DNA of 34,190 nt, from positions 1-34,190 of the forward strand of contig JANQQM010000036.1 of assembly GCA_028289365.1 (NCBI GenBank), written 5' to 3'. The position numbers were made by a program, and so were the translations under genes. The stretch comes from Salaquimonas sp. (GTDB lineage Bacteria; Pseudomonadota; Alphaproteobacteria; Rhizobiales; Rhizobiaceae). The notes under the pieces were generated by a model. The model did no database searches. It saw only the letters and a program-made list of their open reading frames with translations, and was not told the origin of the DNA. This document shows positions 1 through 10,945 of this stretch, one piece after another (position 1 is the first letter of the stretch; each line of letters opens with the position of its first letter).

Positions 1-131
1 CTAGTCGGAGCAGGCATTACCTATCTTGCATTGCCCGCGCGGCGGTCGGTTGCATAACACCAAGTCCACGAAGCGGCAATGCGGTATCGGCGCTGTGGCC
101 TAATTTGATGGCGCCGGTAAACCTGCCGATA
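1..131. other. Intergenic left edge, no supported gene
   Basis: No convincing coding region is visible in these 131 bases. A minus-strand ATG at 17-15 could begin a gene running off the left edge (its first residues would be MPAPT), but it has no clear ribosome binding site and too little sequence remains to identify it. In rhizobia trpF often follows the lapA-like gene; that is context only. Confidence 0.3.
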
Positions 132-515
132 TCAGGCGGCGCGACCGGTCTTACTAATCAATGGAAAAGCTTCCGTCCCGTCTGCTGCGGCAATCGACTG
201 CTGGGCCAACGCATCTGCGCGCGCCTTTTGTTCGGCAGCTTCACGATCCTTCCGATTGGCACGGACATGTTCGTCCCTCGCCAATTTTCGGAATCTATGT
301 TGCGACAGCCACGAAAAGAAGCCGCCCACCAGGACGCCGGTCAAGGCGGCTGCAAACAGGAATACAAAGAAGGGCAATGTGATTGCGAGCGCCGGATCAG
401 CAGCATTGAAAGGATCGAGCCGCAGGGTAACCGGCTGACGATTGGCAACCGACATTGCAATCAGCACGACGGCGACGGGAATTCCCACGATCAGCCAGGT
501 TATTTTCTTCAGCAT
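132..515 (-). CDS. LapA-domain (DUF1049) inner-membrane protein
   Basis: This 127-residue protein has two hydrophobic segments, roughly residues 5-23 and 44-68. Between them lies the NRQPVTLRLDPF stretch typical of the lipopolysaccharide assembly protein A (LapA/DUF1049) family. After the second segment comes a basic, charged, probably coiled-coil tail (SQHRFRKLARDEHVRANRKDREA). In gamma-proteobacteria LapA acts with LapB in controlling LPS synthesis; in alphaproteobacteria the role is less clear. It is the last gene of an sppA-ihfB-lapA-like run, 38 nt behind ihfB. The family call rests on topology and motif, and on the common position of such genes after ihfB in rhizobia. Confidence 0.8.
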   Translation of the reverse strand: MLKKITWLIVGIPVAVVLIAMSVANRQPVTLRLDPFNAADPALAITLPFFVFLFAAALTGVLVGGFFSWLSQHRFRKLARDEHVRANRKDREAAEQKARADALAQQSIAAADGTEAFPLISKTGRAA

Positions 516-553
516 GACTTGTCCTGCACGTCAGCGCGAGCTGGTGTTTTCAA

Positions 554-835
554 TCAGTCGACGTTCAGCCGTTCACGCAATTCCTTGCCGGTCTTGAAAA
601 ACGGCACCCATTTTTCCTCGACATGAACCGTGACACCGGTTCGCGGGTTGCGGCCATTGCGTGGGGGCCGGTTTTTTACCGAAAATGCTCCGAAGCCGCG
701 CAGCTCCACCCTGTCTCCCCGAGACAGGGCATCTGTTATCTCGTCAAATATGGCGTTTACGATGTTTTCTACATCTCGTTGATATAAATGAGGATTTTTA
801 TCCGCAATTGCCTGGACGAGTTCAGATTTTATCAT
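554..835 (-). CDS. ihfB: Integration host factor subunit beta
   Basis: This 93-residue HU/IHF-family DNA-bending protein forms a heterodimer with IhfA and bends DNA at specific sites in recombination, replication and transcription. The whole family length is present: N-terminal helices ([18 protein letters not shown]), the GFGAFSV strand at residues 48-54, and the DNA-inserting arm RNGRNPRTG at 59-67 with the intercalating proline at about 64. The C-terminal segment [15 protein letters not shown] is also typical. The arm and the KSELV start favour the beta subunit over HU or IhfA. It lies 17 nt downstream of sppA and is probably co-transcribed with it. Confidence 0.96.
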   Translation of the reverse strand: MIKSELVQAIADKNPHLYQRDVENIVNAIFDEITDALSRGDRVELRGFGAFSVKNRPPRNGRNPRTGVTVHVEEKWVPFFKTGKELRERLNVD

Positions 836-852
836 TTGGAGTTCCCGCTTTT

Positions 853-1833
853 TCAGTTATCTGAGGGAGTTTGCAATACCGACACCAAACCGTCAAGAAA
901 CAGCGGCCGGGGAAGTAGTTCCCGCAATTGGTCGGCAGCCTGGCTATCGATATCAAACCCGAACCATTTCGAGATTTGCACAATGGCACGCGACTCGAGA
1001 ATTCCCGAACTGCGTCTGCTCTTGGTCTTCCATTCGACGAATTTCAGGCCGCTTTCAATGCCCTTGTTTTCGACGAGCCAATCGCGAGCGTCATCTTCGT
1101 TGCCTATTGCATCAATCAAGCCGTTTTCAACGCTTTGACTGCCGGTAAAGATGCTGCCATCGGAGACCTGCCTTGCCCTGATCGGGCTCAAAGAGCGGCG
1201 TTCAGCAACGATTTTTACGAACCATTCATAGGAATCGTTGACGACATTTTCGAGCATCTGCCTGGCTTCCTCGCTCGCCGGACTGAACGGCGATGGCTCA
1301 GCCTTGAGCGGACTTGATTTAACCGAATCAACCTCGACGCCCAGCTTTTCGAACAATCTTGACACGTCGCCATACTGGATCAACACGCCAATCGAACCGA
1401 GAAGCGAGGACCGGTGCGCAACGATATAGTCGCTGCCGCAGGCAACCATGTAACCGGCAGAGGCTGCCAGCGTGCCAACGCTTGTCACAACCGGCTTCTT
1501 CTCGGTCAGCTTGCGTACAGCTTCGTAAATCGCTTCGCCGCCAACGGTCGAGCCGCCCGGCGAAGACACATCGAGAAGAACCGCTTTGACGGAATTCTTC
1601 TTGCCCAGCTCTTCCATCAATTCGACCATTTCGCGGTTATTGCCGATGAAGCCTGATATCTTCACCCGGGCAATATGATCCGAGCTCTTCTTGGAAAAAT
1701 TGTCGAACAAGCCGCTGGCAGCGGATAATGCAGTAAGGAATGCCACCATGAGCATGAATGCACCCAGGCGCCAGAAAGTCAGCTTTCTGCGAAGGCGTCT
1801 GCGGTCAATTATCTGATCTGGGTTCATGGACAT
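853..1833 (-). CDS. sppA: Signal peptide peptidase SppA (short, 36K type)
   Basis: This 326-residue serine protease of the S49 (ClpP-like) family is an inner-membrane enzyme that degrades leftover signal peptides. A basic N-terminus (RRRLRRK) precedes one transmembrane anchor at about residues 20-41. The protease core includes SSPGGS (90-95) and [11 protein letters not shown], whose Ser125 is the expected nucleophile. Lys177 in [10 protein letters not shown] is the expected general base; the 52-residue Ser-Lys spacing matches the Bacillus SppA dyad. The length is that of the single-domain form, not the 600-residue E. coli form. The gene follows the rpsA terminator, so it probably has its own promoter in the 1834-1903 gap. 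Confidence 0.93.
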   Translation of the reverse strand: MSMNPDQIIDRRRLRRKLTFWRLGAFMLMVAFLTALSAASGLFDNFSKKSSDHIARVKISGFIGNNREMVELMEELGKKNSVKAVLLDVSSPGGSTVGGEAIYEAVRKLTEKKPVVTSVGTLAASAGYMVACGSDYIVAHRSSLLGSIGVLIQYGDVSRLFEKLGVEVDSVKSSPLKAEPSPFSPASEEARQMLENVVNDSYEWFVKIVAERRSLSPIRARQVSDGSIFTGSQSVENGLIDAIGNEDDARDWLVENKGIESGLKFVEWKTKSRRSSGILESRAIVQISKWFGFDIDSQAADQLRELLPRPLFLDGLVSVLQTPSDN

Positions 1834-1903
1834 TAGTCTGTTCCAGTTTGCAATTGCCGAATTTGCCTAATCCGGTAGCAGCTAGGTGTGTCATCGACAA
1901 GGC

Positions 1904-1933
1904 TTAAAAAAACCCGCCGGCGTACCGGCGGGT
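1904..1933 (-). terminator. Intrinsic terminator of rpsA
   Basis: A perfect 9-bp stem (1912-1920 with 1925-1933, GC-rich, loop CGTA) is followed on the minus strand by a run of seven T (plus-strand A at 1906-1912). It lies about 30 nt after the rpsA stop codon and separates rpsA from sppA. Confidence 0.92.
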
Positions 1934-1965
1934 CTATTCTCATTGATACCCGCAAACAGGGTAAA

Positions 1966-3678
1966 TCAATCGTTTTCGCGTTCCTTCAGGGCCGCACCCA
2001 GGATATCGCCAAGCGAAGCACCGGAATCGGTCGAGCCATATTGGGCAACGGCTTCCTTTTCCTCGGCAATTTCCAGCGCCTTGATCGACACGGAGACACG
2101 ACGGGTCTTCTTGTCGAACTGGGTAACCCGCGCATCAACCTTCTGGCCGACGGAGAAGCGCTCTGGCCGCTGCTCGTCCCGGTCGCGGGACAGATCAGCA
2201 CGCTTGACGAAGGACATGATGTCGGTGTCGGCGATCTTCACCTCGAGACCGTTGTCCTTTACCTCGACAACTTCACAGGTAACGACCGCGCCCTTGCGAA
2301 TGGCGCCGGATTCGGCAGCTGCCGCCATCGGGTCGCCGCCAACCTGCTTGATGCCAAGCGAGATCCGTTCCTTCTCGACATCGACATCAAGAACAACGGC
2401 CTTGACCATGTCGCCCTTGTTGTAGTCTTCGATGGCTTCTTCGCCGGGACGGTTCCAGTCGAGATCCGACAGATGGACCATGCCGTCAACATCGCCTTCC
2501 ATGCCGATGAACAATCCGAATTCGGTCTTGTTCTTGACCTCGCCTTCGACCTCGGTTCCCTGCGGATGGGTTGAAGCGAATGCCTCCCAAGGATTATCGA
2601 GGGTCTGTTTCAGACCAAGCGAAATTCGGCGCTTGGAGGGATCGACCTCCAGAACCTTGACCTCGACTTCCTGGGAGGTGGAAACGATCTTGCCCGGATG
2701 GACGTTTTTCTTGGTCCACGACATTTCGGAAACGTGGATCAGGCCTTCAATTCCGGGCTCGAGTTCAACAAAGGCACCGTAATCGGTGATGTTTGTCACC
2801 CGTCCGGTGACCTGTGCGCCGATCGGATATTTGGATTCGATCAGCTCCCATGGATCGCTTTCAAGCTGTTTCATGCCAAGCGAAATCCGATGGGTTTCCT
2901 GGTTTACCCGGATGATCTGGACCTTGACCGTCTGACCAATCGTCAAAATCTCGTTTGGATGGTTTACCCTACGCCAGGCCATGTCGGTCACGTGCAGGAG
3001 ACCGTCAATGCCGCCAAGGTCGACGAATGCACCATAGTCCGTGACATTCTTGACCACGCCTTCGACCACCTGACCCTCTTCGAGATTCTGGACGATTTCC
3101 GAACGCTGTTCTGCGCGGCTTTCCTCCAATACGGAACGGCGCGAGACGACGATGTTGCCGCGGCGGCGATCCATCTTCAGGATCTGGAAAGGCTGCGGGT
3201 TGTTCATCAGCGGTGAGACATCACGGATCGGACGGATATCCACCTGGCTGCGCGGCAGGAACGCCACTGCGCCGTCAAGATCGACAGTAAAGCCGCCCTT
3301 GACCTGGTTGAAGATCACACCTTCGACCTTTTCGCCGGCTTCGAATTTCTCTTCCAGCCGTGTCCAGCTTTCTTCGCGGCGGGCTTTCTCGCGCGACAGT
3401 ACTGCCTCGCCCATCGCATTTTCGACGCGCTCGACAAATACCTCGACTTCGTCACCTGGCTTAAGTCCGCCATCCTTGGCGCTCAAGCCGAATTCCTTCA
3501 GCGGTACGCGGCCTTCCACCTTGAGGCCGACATCAATAACAGCAAGATCCTTTTCAATTGCCGTTACCGTGCCTTTTACAACTTCGCCTTCAAGCACATC
3601 GTGGGTGATGAAGGATTCTTCGAGAAGTGCAGCAAAATCTTCCCGGGTTGGGTTCATTCCCGTCATTTCAGTGTTCAT
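1966..3678 (-). CDS. rpsA: 30S ribosomal protein S1
   Basis: This 570-residue protein binds mRNA on the small ribosomal subunit and helps initiate translation of leadered messages. It is full length and built of six S1 (OB-fold) repeats. The later ones carry clear signatures such as VTDYGAFVDLGGIDGLLHVTDM, ITDYGAFVELEPGIEGLIHVSEM and KTEFGLFIGMEGDVDGMVHLSD, each ending in a KRRISLGLKQ-like strand. The N-terminus NPTREDFAALLEESF is the usual alphaproteobacterial start. An AGGAG a few bases upstream of the ATG supports position 3678. The gene is transcribed alone and ends at a strong terminator. The shadow frames on the opposite strand are long because of strong codon bias. Confidence 0.98.
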   Translation of the reverse strand: MNTEMTGMNPTREDFAALLEESFITHDVLEGEVVKGTVTAIEKDLAVIDVGLKVEGRVPLKEFGLSAKDGGLKPGDEVEVFVERVENAMGEAVLSREKARREESWTRLEEKFEAGEKVEGVIFNQVKGGFTVDLDGAVAFLPRSQVDIRPIRDVSPLMNNPQPFQILKMDRRRGNIVVSRRSVLEESRAEQRSEIVQNLEEGQVVEGVVKNVTDYGAFVDLGGIDGLLHVTDMAWRRVNHPNEILTIGQTVKVQIIRVNQETHRISLGMKQLESDPWELIESKYPIGAQVTGRVTNITDYGAFVELEPGIEGLIHVSEMSWTKKNVHPGKIVSTSQEVEVKVLEVDPSKRRISLGLKQTLDNPWEAFASTHPQGTEVEGEVKNKTEFGLFIGMEGDVDGMVHLSDLDWNRPGEEAIEDYNKGDMVKAVVLDVDVEKERISLGIKQVGGDPMAAAAESGAIRKGAVVTCEVVEVKDNGLEVKIADTDIMSFVKRADLSRDRDEQRPERFSVGQKVDARVTQFDKKTRRVSVSIKALEIAEEKEAVAQYGSTDSGASLGDILGAALKEREND

Positions 3679-3934
3679 CTATACTCCTGAGGGGTCTGTC
3701 TACTACAGAAATCCCCGGCGCCAGTGTTGGTGTTGAGTTTAAGCCAATTCCACATCCCGCCCTGCAGGGCTTCCGGCTATGCCGGTCGGCGCAAAGGACA
3801 TAGAGTGACCCGATTTTCAAATAAAGCCAGCGTGTTGAGCTTCGTCTCGTGATGAATTCCCAAAACGCAAAAGGGTACATGCGTACCACTTCCGTCGCTG
3901 GAAATTAGCCGCAGCACCCCTGGCCATTCAATTT
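3679..3934 (-). promoter_or_regulatory. rpsA leader and promoter region
   Basis: These 256 non-coding bases lie between cmk and rpsA. They should hold the rpsA promoter and a long 5' leader reading leftward. I could not assign convincing -35/-10 boxes. A leader of this length could host S1 autoregulation, but no structure is proven here. Confidence 0.4.
3867..3887 (-). terminator. Possible weak terminator after cmk
   Basis: A GGTAC/GTACC hairpin (3874-3878 with 3883-3887, loop of four) is followed by CTTTT on the minus strand, about 50 nt beyond the cmk stop. The 5-bp stem is short, so this is tentative. Confidence 0.3.
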
Positions 3935-6119
<2,185 letters not shown>

Positions 6120-6572
6120 GTGGACAAGAACAAGCTGGGCACCAAACGTGTTTGTCCCGAGACAAGCAAGAAATTCTATGATCTGAACAAGGATCCGATC
6201 GTTTCGCCCTATTCCGGCAAATCCTACCCTCTATCGTTTTTCGAGGAGAAGGACGTCACGAAGCCGAAGAAGGAAGAGGCGGAGAAGCCTGAAGAACCTG
6301 CCAAGCAGGAACCTGCGGCAGAGGAAGAGGAAGAAGAAGTCCTCGATACTGAAGGTCCGGAAATCATCAGCCTTGATGATGCCGAGGACGATATGGATGT
6401 CGATGATGACGAAGATGAGGATGATGCGGAGGTCATTCCGGACATTCCCGATGTCGAGATCGAGATCGATGATGACGACGAATCCGACGAAGATGCGTTT
6501 CTCGAGGATGAAGACGAGGACGATGACCTTTCCGATGTGATCGGCGACGTGGAAGACGAAAAGGAAATCTGA
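6120..6572 (+). CDS. TIGR02300 (FYDLN acid) family protein
   Basis: This is a protein of about 150 residues found almost only in alphaproteobacteria; its function is unknown. The N-terminal 40 residues carry the family block LGTKRVCPETSKKFYDLNKDP followed by IVSPYSGKSYPLSFF. The remainder is extremely acidic, with long D/E runs, and is probably disordered. I chose the GTG at 6120 because a GAGG precedes it at normal spacing and because homologues begin a few residues before LGTKR. An upstream ATG at 6078 is in frame but would add an untypical leader. The gene is followed by a hairpin and a tRNA-Ala gene. Confidence 0.88.
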   Translation: MDKNKLGTKRVCPETSKKFYDLNKDPIVSPYSGKSYPLSFFEEKDVTKPKKEEAEKPEEPAKQEPAAEEEEEEVLDTEGPEIISLDDAEDDMDVDDDEDEDDAEVIPDIPDVEIEIDDDDESDEDAFLEDEDEDDDLSDVIGDVEDEKEI

Positions 6573-6590
6573 CACGCAGCCGAGAAGTTG

Positions 6591-6626
6591 GAGCTTGATT
6601 TGGGGGGTTGCCCCCGGTAGAAGCTC
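6591..6626 (+). terminator. Stem-loop after the FYDLN gene
   Basis: GAGCTT (6591-6596) pairs with AAGCTC (6621-6626) around an inner GGGGG/CCCCC hairpin, followed by TTTG. It lies 18 nt past the stop codon and may act as a weak terminator or 3' end stabiliser. The T-run is poor. Confidence 0.45.
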
Positions 6627-6702
6627 TTTGATTGGATCGGCAGCGAGGAATTACCTACGCATGCCGCGGAGCGCTAAAGGCGTTCCTTCCGGTTCCAAGG
6701 CC

Positions 6703-6778
<76 letters not shown>

Positions 6779-7080
6779 ATCCTTCCAATTCGAAAAGGCA
6801 CTTTCTGTTGCCTTTTGATTAGCTAGAAAAATCCGTTTGGTTTAACGGGCGAAGTGACCAAGATCGTGGCATTGAGCTCCATGAAGCACGTTCAATTTCA
6901 ATATACACCGTTTTACACGGTAATTTACGCCAGTGTATAACCAGATTTATACGAGAATTTGCAAAAATCCTTATACTACGGCAATTTGCACGCCCAAAAA
7001 CAATGTGTAAGGATCTCGATTAGTTCGCATTTGCCGAAGTTGGTCTGCAACAGCGAGACATTGAAAAGGGGGCTGAACGC
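6779..7080 (+). promoter_or_regulatory. AT-rich spacer with repeated TACAC half-sites
   Basis: These 302 bases after the tRNA hold no gene. The part from about 6890 to 7010 is markedly AT-rich. TACAC occurs at 6904-6908 and 6914-6918, ten bases apart, and its complement GTGTA at 6933-6937 and about 7005-7009. The second and third form a dyad around TAATTTAC. It looks like a promoter with a binding site for the following gene; the binding protein is unknown. AGGGGG just before 7081 is a good ribosome binding site. Confidence 0.4.
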
Positions 7081-7722
7081 ATGGTGAACCGAGGAAGGAA
7101 ATTTCAATCCGGTGCTCTACTGAAAGCAGCACTCAATCACTTTTCGTCCAACGGAATTCCGCTTAAGCGTGTGAGGACCGGAACACGCGCCAATATTTAT
7201 CAAGGCAGTTCGGGCGCAACGATAAGGATCAATACATCCTCGGATCGCGTCTGCCTGATCCGATGCGAAGACCCGCTGCTTTTCGAAGACCCGAATACTG
7301 CGTGGTCAATCGACGGAACGAAGAAAATTCTCCTTGCGGTTCCCACGGTGTACCGGGAGCCGGGTGACATCGAGCTATATCTGTTACCAGTCGAAAAGCT
7401 CAAGCTTGATGCAATAGCGGCGCGAAAGGTCTGGATCAAATCCGGCTACCTTAGACACCCCAACAATCCCAATTTTTCTTTGAAACTGGACAGTGGAACC
7501 GCTCCATATTGCGGTTGGGCCAGGCGATGGGCAGAATTCAGGATCGAGACGTCGAGTACCATCACGTCGCCGCCTCTTCAAATCAGTCCAGGTGATCCAA
7601 CTGCCATGACGGTTGATGCCATCATTCAGAATGCACGCGAACGGCTTGCCTTGAGCCTTGGCATGGAGGCTGAACGTATTGAGCTGACATTCCAGATTCA
7701 CGATCCGGTTCGACGGAGCTAG
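7081..7722 (+). CDS. Hypothetical protein of unknown family
   Basis: I do not recognise this 213-residue protein. It has a basic N-terminus (MVNRGRKFQSGALL), no signal peptide and no membrane segment. The middle is mixed alpha/beta with several Trp and Cys residues (RCEDPLLFEDPNTAW, GTAPYCGWARRWAEFRIE). The C-terminus reads GMEAERIELTFQIHDPVRRS. AGGGGG upstream and an ATG start support expression. The last 20 codons recur at 10826-10885 in a relic zone with only synonymous changes, which suggests the protein has been under selection. It precedes the methyltransferase by 159 nt and sits just after an AT-rich post-tRNA spacer. Confidence 0.6.
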   Translation: MVNRGRKFQSGALLKAALNHFSSNGIPLKRVRTGTRANIYQGSSGATIRINTSSDRVCLIRCEDPLLFEDPNTAWSIDGTKKILLAVPTVYREPGDIELYLLPVEKLKLDAIAARKVWIKSGYLRHPNNPNFSLKLDSGTAPYCGWARRWAEFRIETSSTITSPPLQISPGDPTAMTVDAIIQNARERLALSLGMEAERIELTFQIHDPVRRS

Positions 7723-7881
7723 CTTGGCTGGTATCGATGCCCCGGTGAATATCTTCATTGGTCCGGCAGGGATCAAGGATGCTGATAGATTGCCCTTTAT
7801 GTCGTAATCCGCTCTAGCTGCTCATATTCACAATTCAGGTAAACCTCGCATTGTTTCGTGCGGCTCTATTCAGGTGCTTTC

Positions 7882-8709
7882 ATGTACAGGCAGTTGAAGA
7901 AAATCTACAAACGCCCGGAAGTGTATTCCCGTTACACCGCGGAGACGCTCTGGACACAGCCACATCTGGCAAACCAGATGCTGCAAGTGCACCTGGACCA
8001 GGATTCTGCGCTTGCATCCCGCCCGGCTGAGGCCATTGATCGCGTCGTTGCCTGGATCGATCAGTCTTTCGAATTGGATGGCAAGTCAGTTTGTGATCTC
8101 GGATGCGGTCCCGGGTTGTATGCCAGCAGATTTGCCGAGCGCGGTGCGATCGTTCTAGGTATGGATTTCTCAAAAAATTCAATAGACTACGCCCTTGATC
8201 ACGCCATTTCAAATAATGGATCGATCAGATTTCAGCTCGGCAATTATCTGACGGACCCACTGCCAGAACAGCAGGACCTCGTAACTTTGATCTATTGCGA
8301 CCTGTGTCCGCTCTCGCCGGTTCAGCGCGAAACGCTACTGGCAAAAATTCGTCAGGCATTGGCACCGGATGGAAAGTTCATATTTGATGTTTTTTCAACG
8401 AAGGCGTTTGAAGCTGTCCAGGAGGGTGTTTCGTTCGGAAGAAACTTCATGGAGGGTTTCTGGTCTGAGAATGACTACTTCGCATTCCAAGGCACCTTCC
8501 GGTATGAAAAGGAAACAGTGTCTCTCGATCACTACTCCATAATCGAGCCGCAACACAGCTGGGAAATCTATAACTGGTTGCAGTATTTCACACCCGACAA
8601 GATCCGAGCCGAGCTCGAACAGGCAGGTTTCGGAACGATCGAGTTCACGGAAGGTTTTGATGTCAATCCTTCCGATGAGTCGACATTTGGCGTTGTTGCA
8701 GGTGTATAG
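7882..8709 (+). CDS. Class I SAM-dependent methyltransferase
   Basis: This 275-residue cytoplasmic protein has a Rossmann-type methyltransferase core. Motif I is VCDLGCGPGLYASRFAERG, then VLGMDFSKNSIDYA (motif II acidic region), DLVTLIYCDLCPLSP (motif IV) and LAPDGKFIFDVFS (post-IV). The C-terminal part (ENDYFAFQGTFRYEKETVSLDHYSII) resembles methyltransferases acting on small molecules, but the substrate cannot be named. I chose the ATG at 7882 because AGGTG precedes it by five bases; a GTG at 7858 is the alternative. A decayed copy of residues 136-196 of this gene lies at 10946-11126. Confidence 0.85.
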   Translation: MYRQLKKIYKRPEVYSRYTAETLWTQPHLANQMLQVHLDQDSALASRPAEAIDRVVAWIDQSFELDGKSVCDLGCGPGLYASRFAERGAIVLGMDFSKNSIDYALDHAISNNGSIRFQLGNYLTDPLPEQQDLVTLIYCDLCPLSPVQRETLLAKIRQALAPDGKFIFDVFSTKAFEAVQEGVSFGRNFMEGFWSENDYFAFQGTFRYEKETVSLDHYSIIEPQHSWEIYNWLQYFTPDKIRAELEQAGFGTIEFTEGFDVNPSDESTFGVVAGV

Positions 8710-8849
8710 CGATTGAAATCGCCCTCGCTGTGCCCTGGTTAAGCCGGCAATGAGACCAAAAGGCTGCGTCAAATCAGCAATTGCAATGACATTCGACTGC
8801 GCTACAGTTTTGGTTGAACACAAACTGCTGCATTACGAGGAGAGATGCG

Positions 8850-10634
8850 ATGGGTTCAATTGTTTGGGTAAAAATCAGGTCGGCAGCAAGGCTTTCTTGC
8901 CTCGTTTGCATCTCGCTGCTGACACTTACCTGGGCCGACCCGACAATCTCCTTCGCAGAAGATGAAACGCTAACCGTTTTCGTCGCGAAGAAAATCATCA
9001 CGATGGATCCGACCAATCCGGAGGCAACGGCTGTGGCAGTGCGGGGAGACCGGATTGTCGGCGTGGGTTCCATGGATGATCTTAAGCCATGGCTCGATGC
9101 TTATCCTCACGAAATAGATACAAGGTTTGCTGAAAAAGTCCTCATGCCGGGCCTTATCGATCCGCATTTGCATCCGATGCTTGGTGCAATTCAATTGCAG
9201 CTCGATTGGGCAACGCCTGAATCCTGGGTTCTGCATGATGCAAGGGTGGATGGTATCACAACGCCGGAAGGTTTCTGGGACCGCATCACCAGCCTGCTTG
9301 AGGAAAACCCCAACACAGAAGATCTGTACATTGTTTGGGGCTGGTCCGAACTCTATCATGGACCGCTTGGTCGCAGCGACCTGGATAAAATCGCACCGGA
9401 CCGGCCAGTTATGATGCTGCAAAGATCGGTTCATGAAGGCGTTTTCAATACAGCCGCGCTCGAAATGCTGGGGCTGACGGAGGAGGATGTAAAAAATCAT
9501 CCGCAAGCTGACCAGGTAGACTGGGAACGGGCACATTTCGTCGAGGGCGGATTCTTCGATATAGCCCTTCCGCTTCTTGCACCGGTCTTGTTCGCGCCCG
9601 AATTCATTGATCCCGGCTATGCCCGCAATGCCGACTATTTGCGTTCCCGCGGCGTCACGACTGCTGGCGACATGGCGACTGGTGGTATCAATTGGGACCT
9701 TGAGCTGGCAGCCTTAAAGCGCAACATCGTCGACAAGAACGTTCCCTTGCGTGTTGTCCTTATCCCCGATGCGTTCAAGATGGGACCGCAATATGGCGGA
9801 TTGGACGGCGCGTTCGAGTTCGTTGACGAGCAGTTGAACGGAGGTACCCTGCCTCATCCTCTGGTCGGTGGAAAGCGGATAAAGCTGTTTGCCGACGGCG
9901 CGATGTTCAGCCTGTTAATGGTTTTGGGCCCGCCCGGCTATGTCGGTTTCGGCCAGAATGAGTGGATTACGCCCAAAGACGAATTCTTCAAACTTGCCGA
10001 AAAATATTGGAATGAAGGCTACAAAATTCATGTCCATACCAATGGGGATGGTGGTGTCGAGTTCGTGCTCGACGTCTTCCATCAGTTACAGTTCCAAAAA
10101 CCAAGATCTAAAAACAGCCTGACGCTCGAGCATTACGGCTATGCCAATGAGCACCTAAATCGGCGTGTGGCTGAATTTGGCGCTGCAGTTTCGGCCAATC
10201 CCTACTATGTGACTTTTCTCTCAGATCTATATTCGGGCGTTGGTCTCGGACCAGATCGGGCCAGAAGGATTACGCCTTTGCGTGGCCTGGTTGATCGTGG
10301 GGTGCTTGTCGCCCTCCACTCGGATTTTGGCATGGCGCCGGCTGACCCGCTGGCGCTTGCCTGGTCGGCAATCACTCGTACTTCTTTGTCCGGCAAGCAA
10401 ATGACGCCACCTGAAGGGCTGACACTAAACGAGGGATTAAGGGCAATCACCGTGGATGCCGCCCATGTTCTGGGCCTCGAAAAGGATATCGGCTCGATTG
10501 AAGCCGGCAAGCTCGCAGATTTCGCCGTGCTGGAGGAAGACCCATATGCGATTCCCGTCGATGAATTGAAGGATATCGAAGTCTGGGGTGTCGTATTTGA
10601 GGGGAAAGTCCACCCTGGACCTAACTCGAATTAG
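8850..10634 (+). CDS. Exported amidohydrolase, YtcJ/amidohydrolase-3 type
   Basis: This metal-dependent hydrolase of about 594 residues probably cleaves an amide or related bond in the periplasm. A signal peptide of about 37 residues (basic VKIRSAARL, then a hydrophobic stretch ending FAEDETL) is followed by the small beta domain (AVRGDRIVGVG). The first metal motif is LMPGLIDPHLHP (His106, His108). Downstream lie KIHVHTNGDGG, LTLEHYGYANE and VALHSDFGMAP, then IGSIEAGKLADFAVLEEDP, the classic C-terminal beta-domain motif. GAGGAGAG seven bases upstream fixes the ATG at 8850 over an upstream TTG. The substrate is unknown. It is flanked by related sequence blocks (see the relic zone). Confidence 0.88.
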   Translation: MGSIVWVKIRSAARLSCLVCISLLTLTWADPTISFAEDETLTVFVAKKIITMDPTNPEATAVAVRGDRIVGVGSMDDLKPWLDAYPHEIDTRFAEKVLMPGLIDPHLHPMLGAIQLQLDWATPESWVLHDARVDGITTPEGFWDRITSLLEENPNTEDLYIVWGWSELYHGPLGRSDLDKIAPDRPVMMLQRSVHEGVFNTAALEMLGLTEEDVKNHPQADQVDWERAHFVEGGFFDIALPLLAPVLFAPEFIDPGYARNADYLRSRGVTTAGDMATGGINWDLELAALKRNIVDKNVPLRVVLIPDAFKMGPQYGGLDGAFEFVDEQLNGGTLPHPLVGGKRIKLFADGAMFSLLMVLGPPGYVGFGQNEWITPKDEFFKLAEKYWNEGYKIHVHTNGDGGVEFVLDVFHQLQFQKPRSKNSLTLEHYGYANEHLNRRVAEFGAAVSANPYYVTFLSDLYSGVGLGPDRARRITPLRGLVDRGVLVALHSDFGMAPADPLALAWSAITRTSLSGKQMTPPEGLTLNEGLRAITVDAAHVLGLEKDIGSIEAGKLADFAVLEEDPYAIPVDELKDIEVWGVVFEGKVHPGPNSN

Positions 10635-10651
10635 CCTAGGGTCGTATCTAT

Positions 10652-10827
10652 TCAGGGTGCCATGCCGAGGGCGGTCGAGATGTTTCGAAGTGTTGCCTTT
10701 TCGGCATCGCTCACCCGGACACCGCCAAAGCCAAGAATGGATCCCTCCGCGGCAGCTTCAGCGACCTTCTGGCTGATTTCTCGGAGCCAGGATTTGAAGG
10801 CTGCTGCGTCGTCAGGGGCCTTGGCAT
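10652..10827 (-). pseudogene. 3'-end fragment of the gene at 12917-13411
   Basis: These 176 bases match 12917-13092 without gaps and with nine differences by my count (about 95% identity). They start exactly at the stop codon. The encoded tail KAPDDAAAFKSWLREIS...ALGMAP differs from the intact protein at two residues. There is no start codon or 5' part. The fragment ends inside GCCTTGGCAT, where it joins the next fragment. Confidence 0.85.
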
Positions 10828-10885
10828 GGAGGCGGAACGAATTGAGCTGACATTCCAGATTCACGATCCGGTTCGAAGAAGCTAA
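10818..10885 (+). pseudogene. 3'-end fragment of the gene at 7081-7722
   Basis: These 68 bases match 7655-7722 without gaps, ending exactly at the stop codon. All five differences are synonymous (Ala, Arg, Arg with two changes, and TAG to TAA). The 5' part of the gene is missing. The first ten bases are shared with the preceding fragment on the other strand. Confidence 0.85.
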
Positions 10886-10945
10886 CCTGTCAGATGACAG
10901 CGTCTGGTCGAAAGTTCCATAAATTTTCGGCACGGATCAATTGCA

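Noticed and set aside
1888-2574. 228-codon plus-strand frame
   Set aside because: Lies wholly opposite rpsA, whose S1 repeats are unmistakable; low-complexity shadow without family motifs.
10652-10933. 93-codon minus-strand frame as a gene
   Set aside because: It reads in frame through one fragment and antisense through another across the microhomology junction, so it is a by-product of the fusion.
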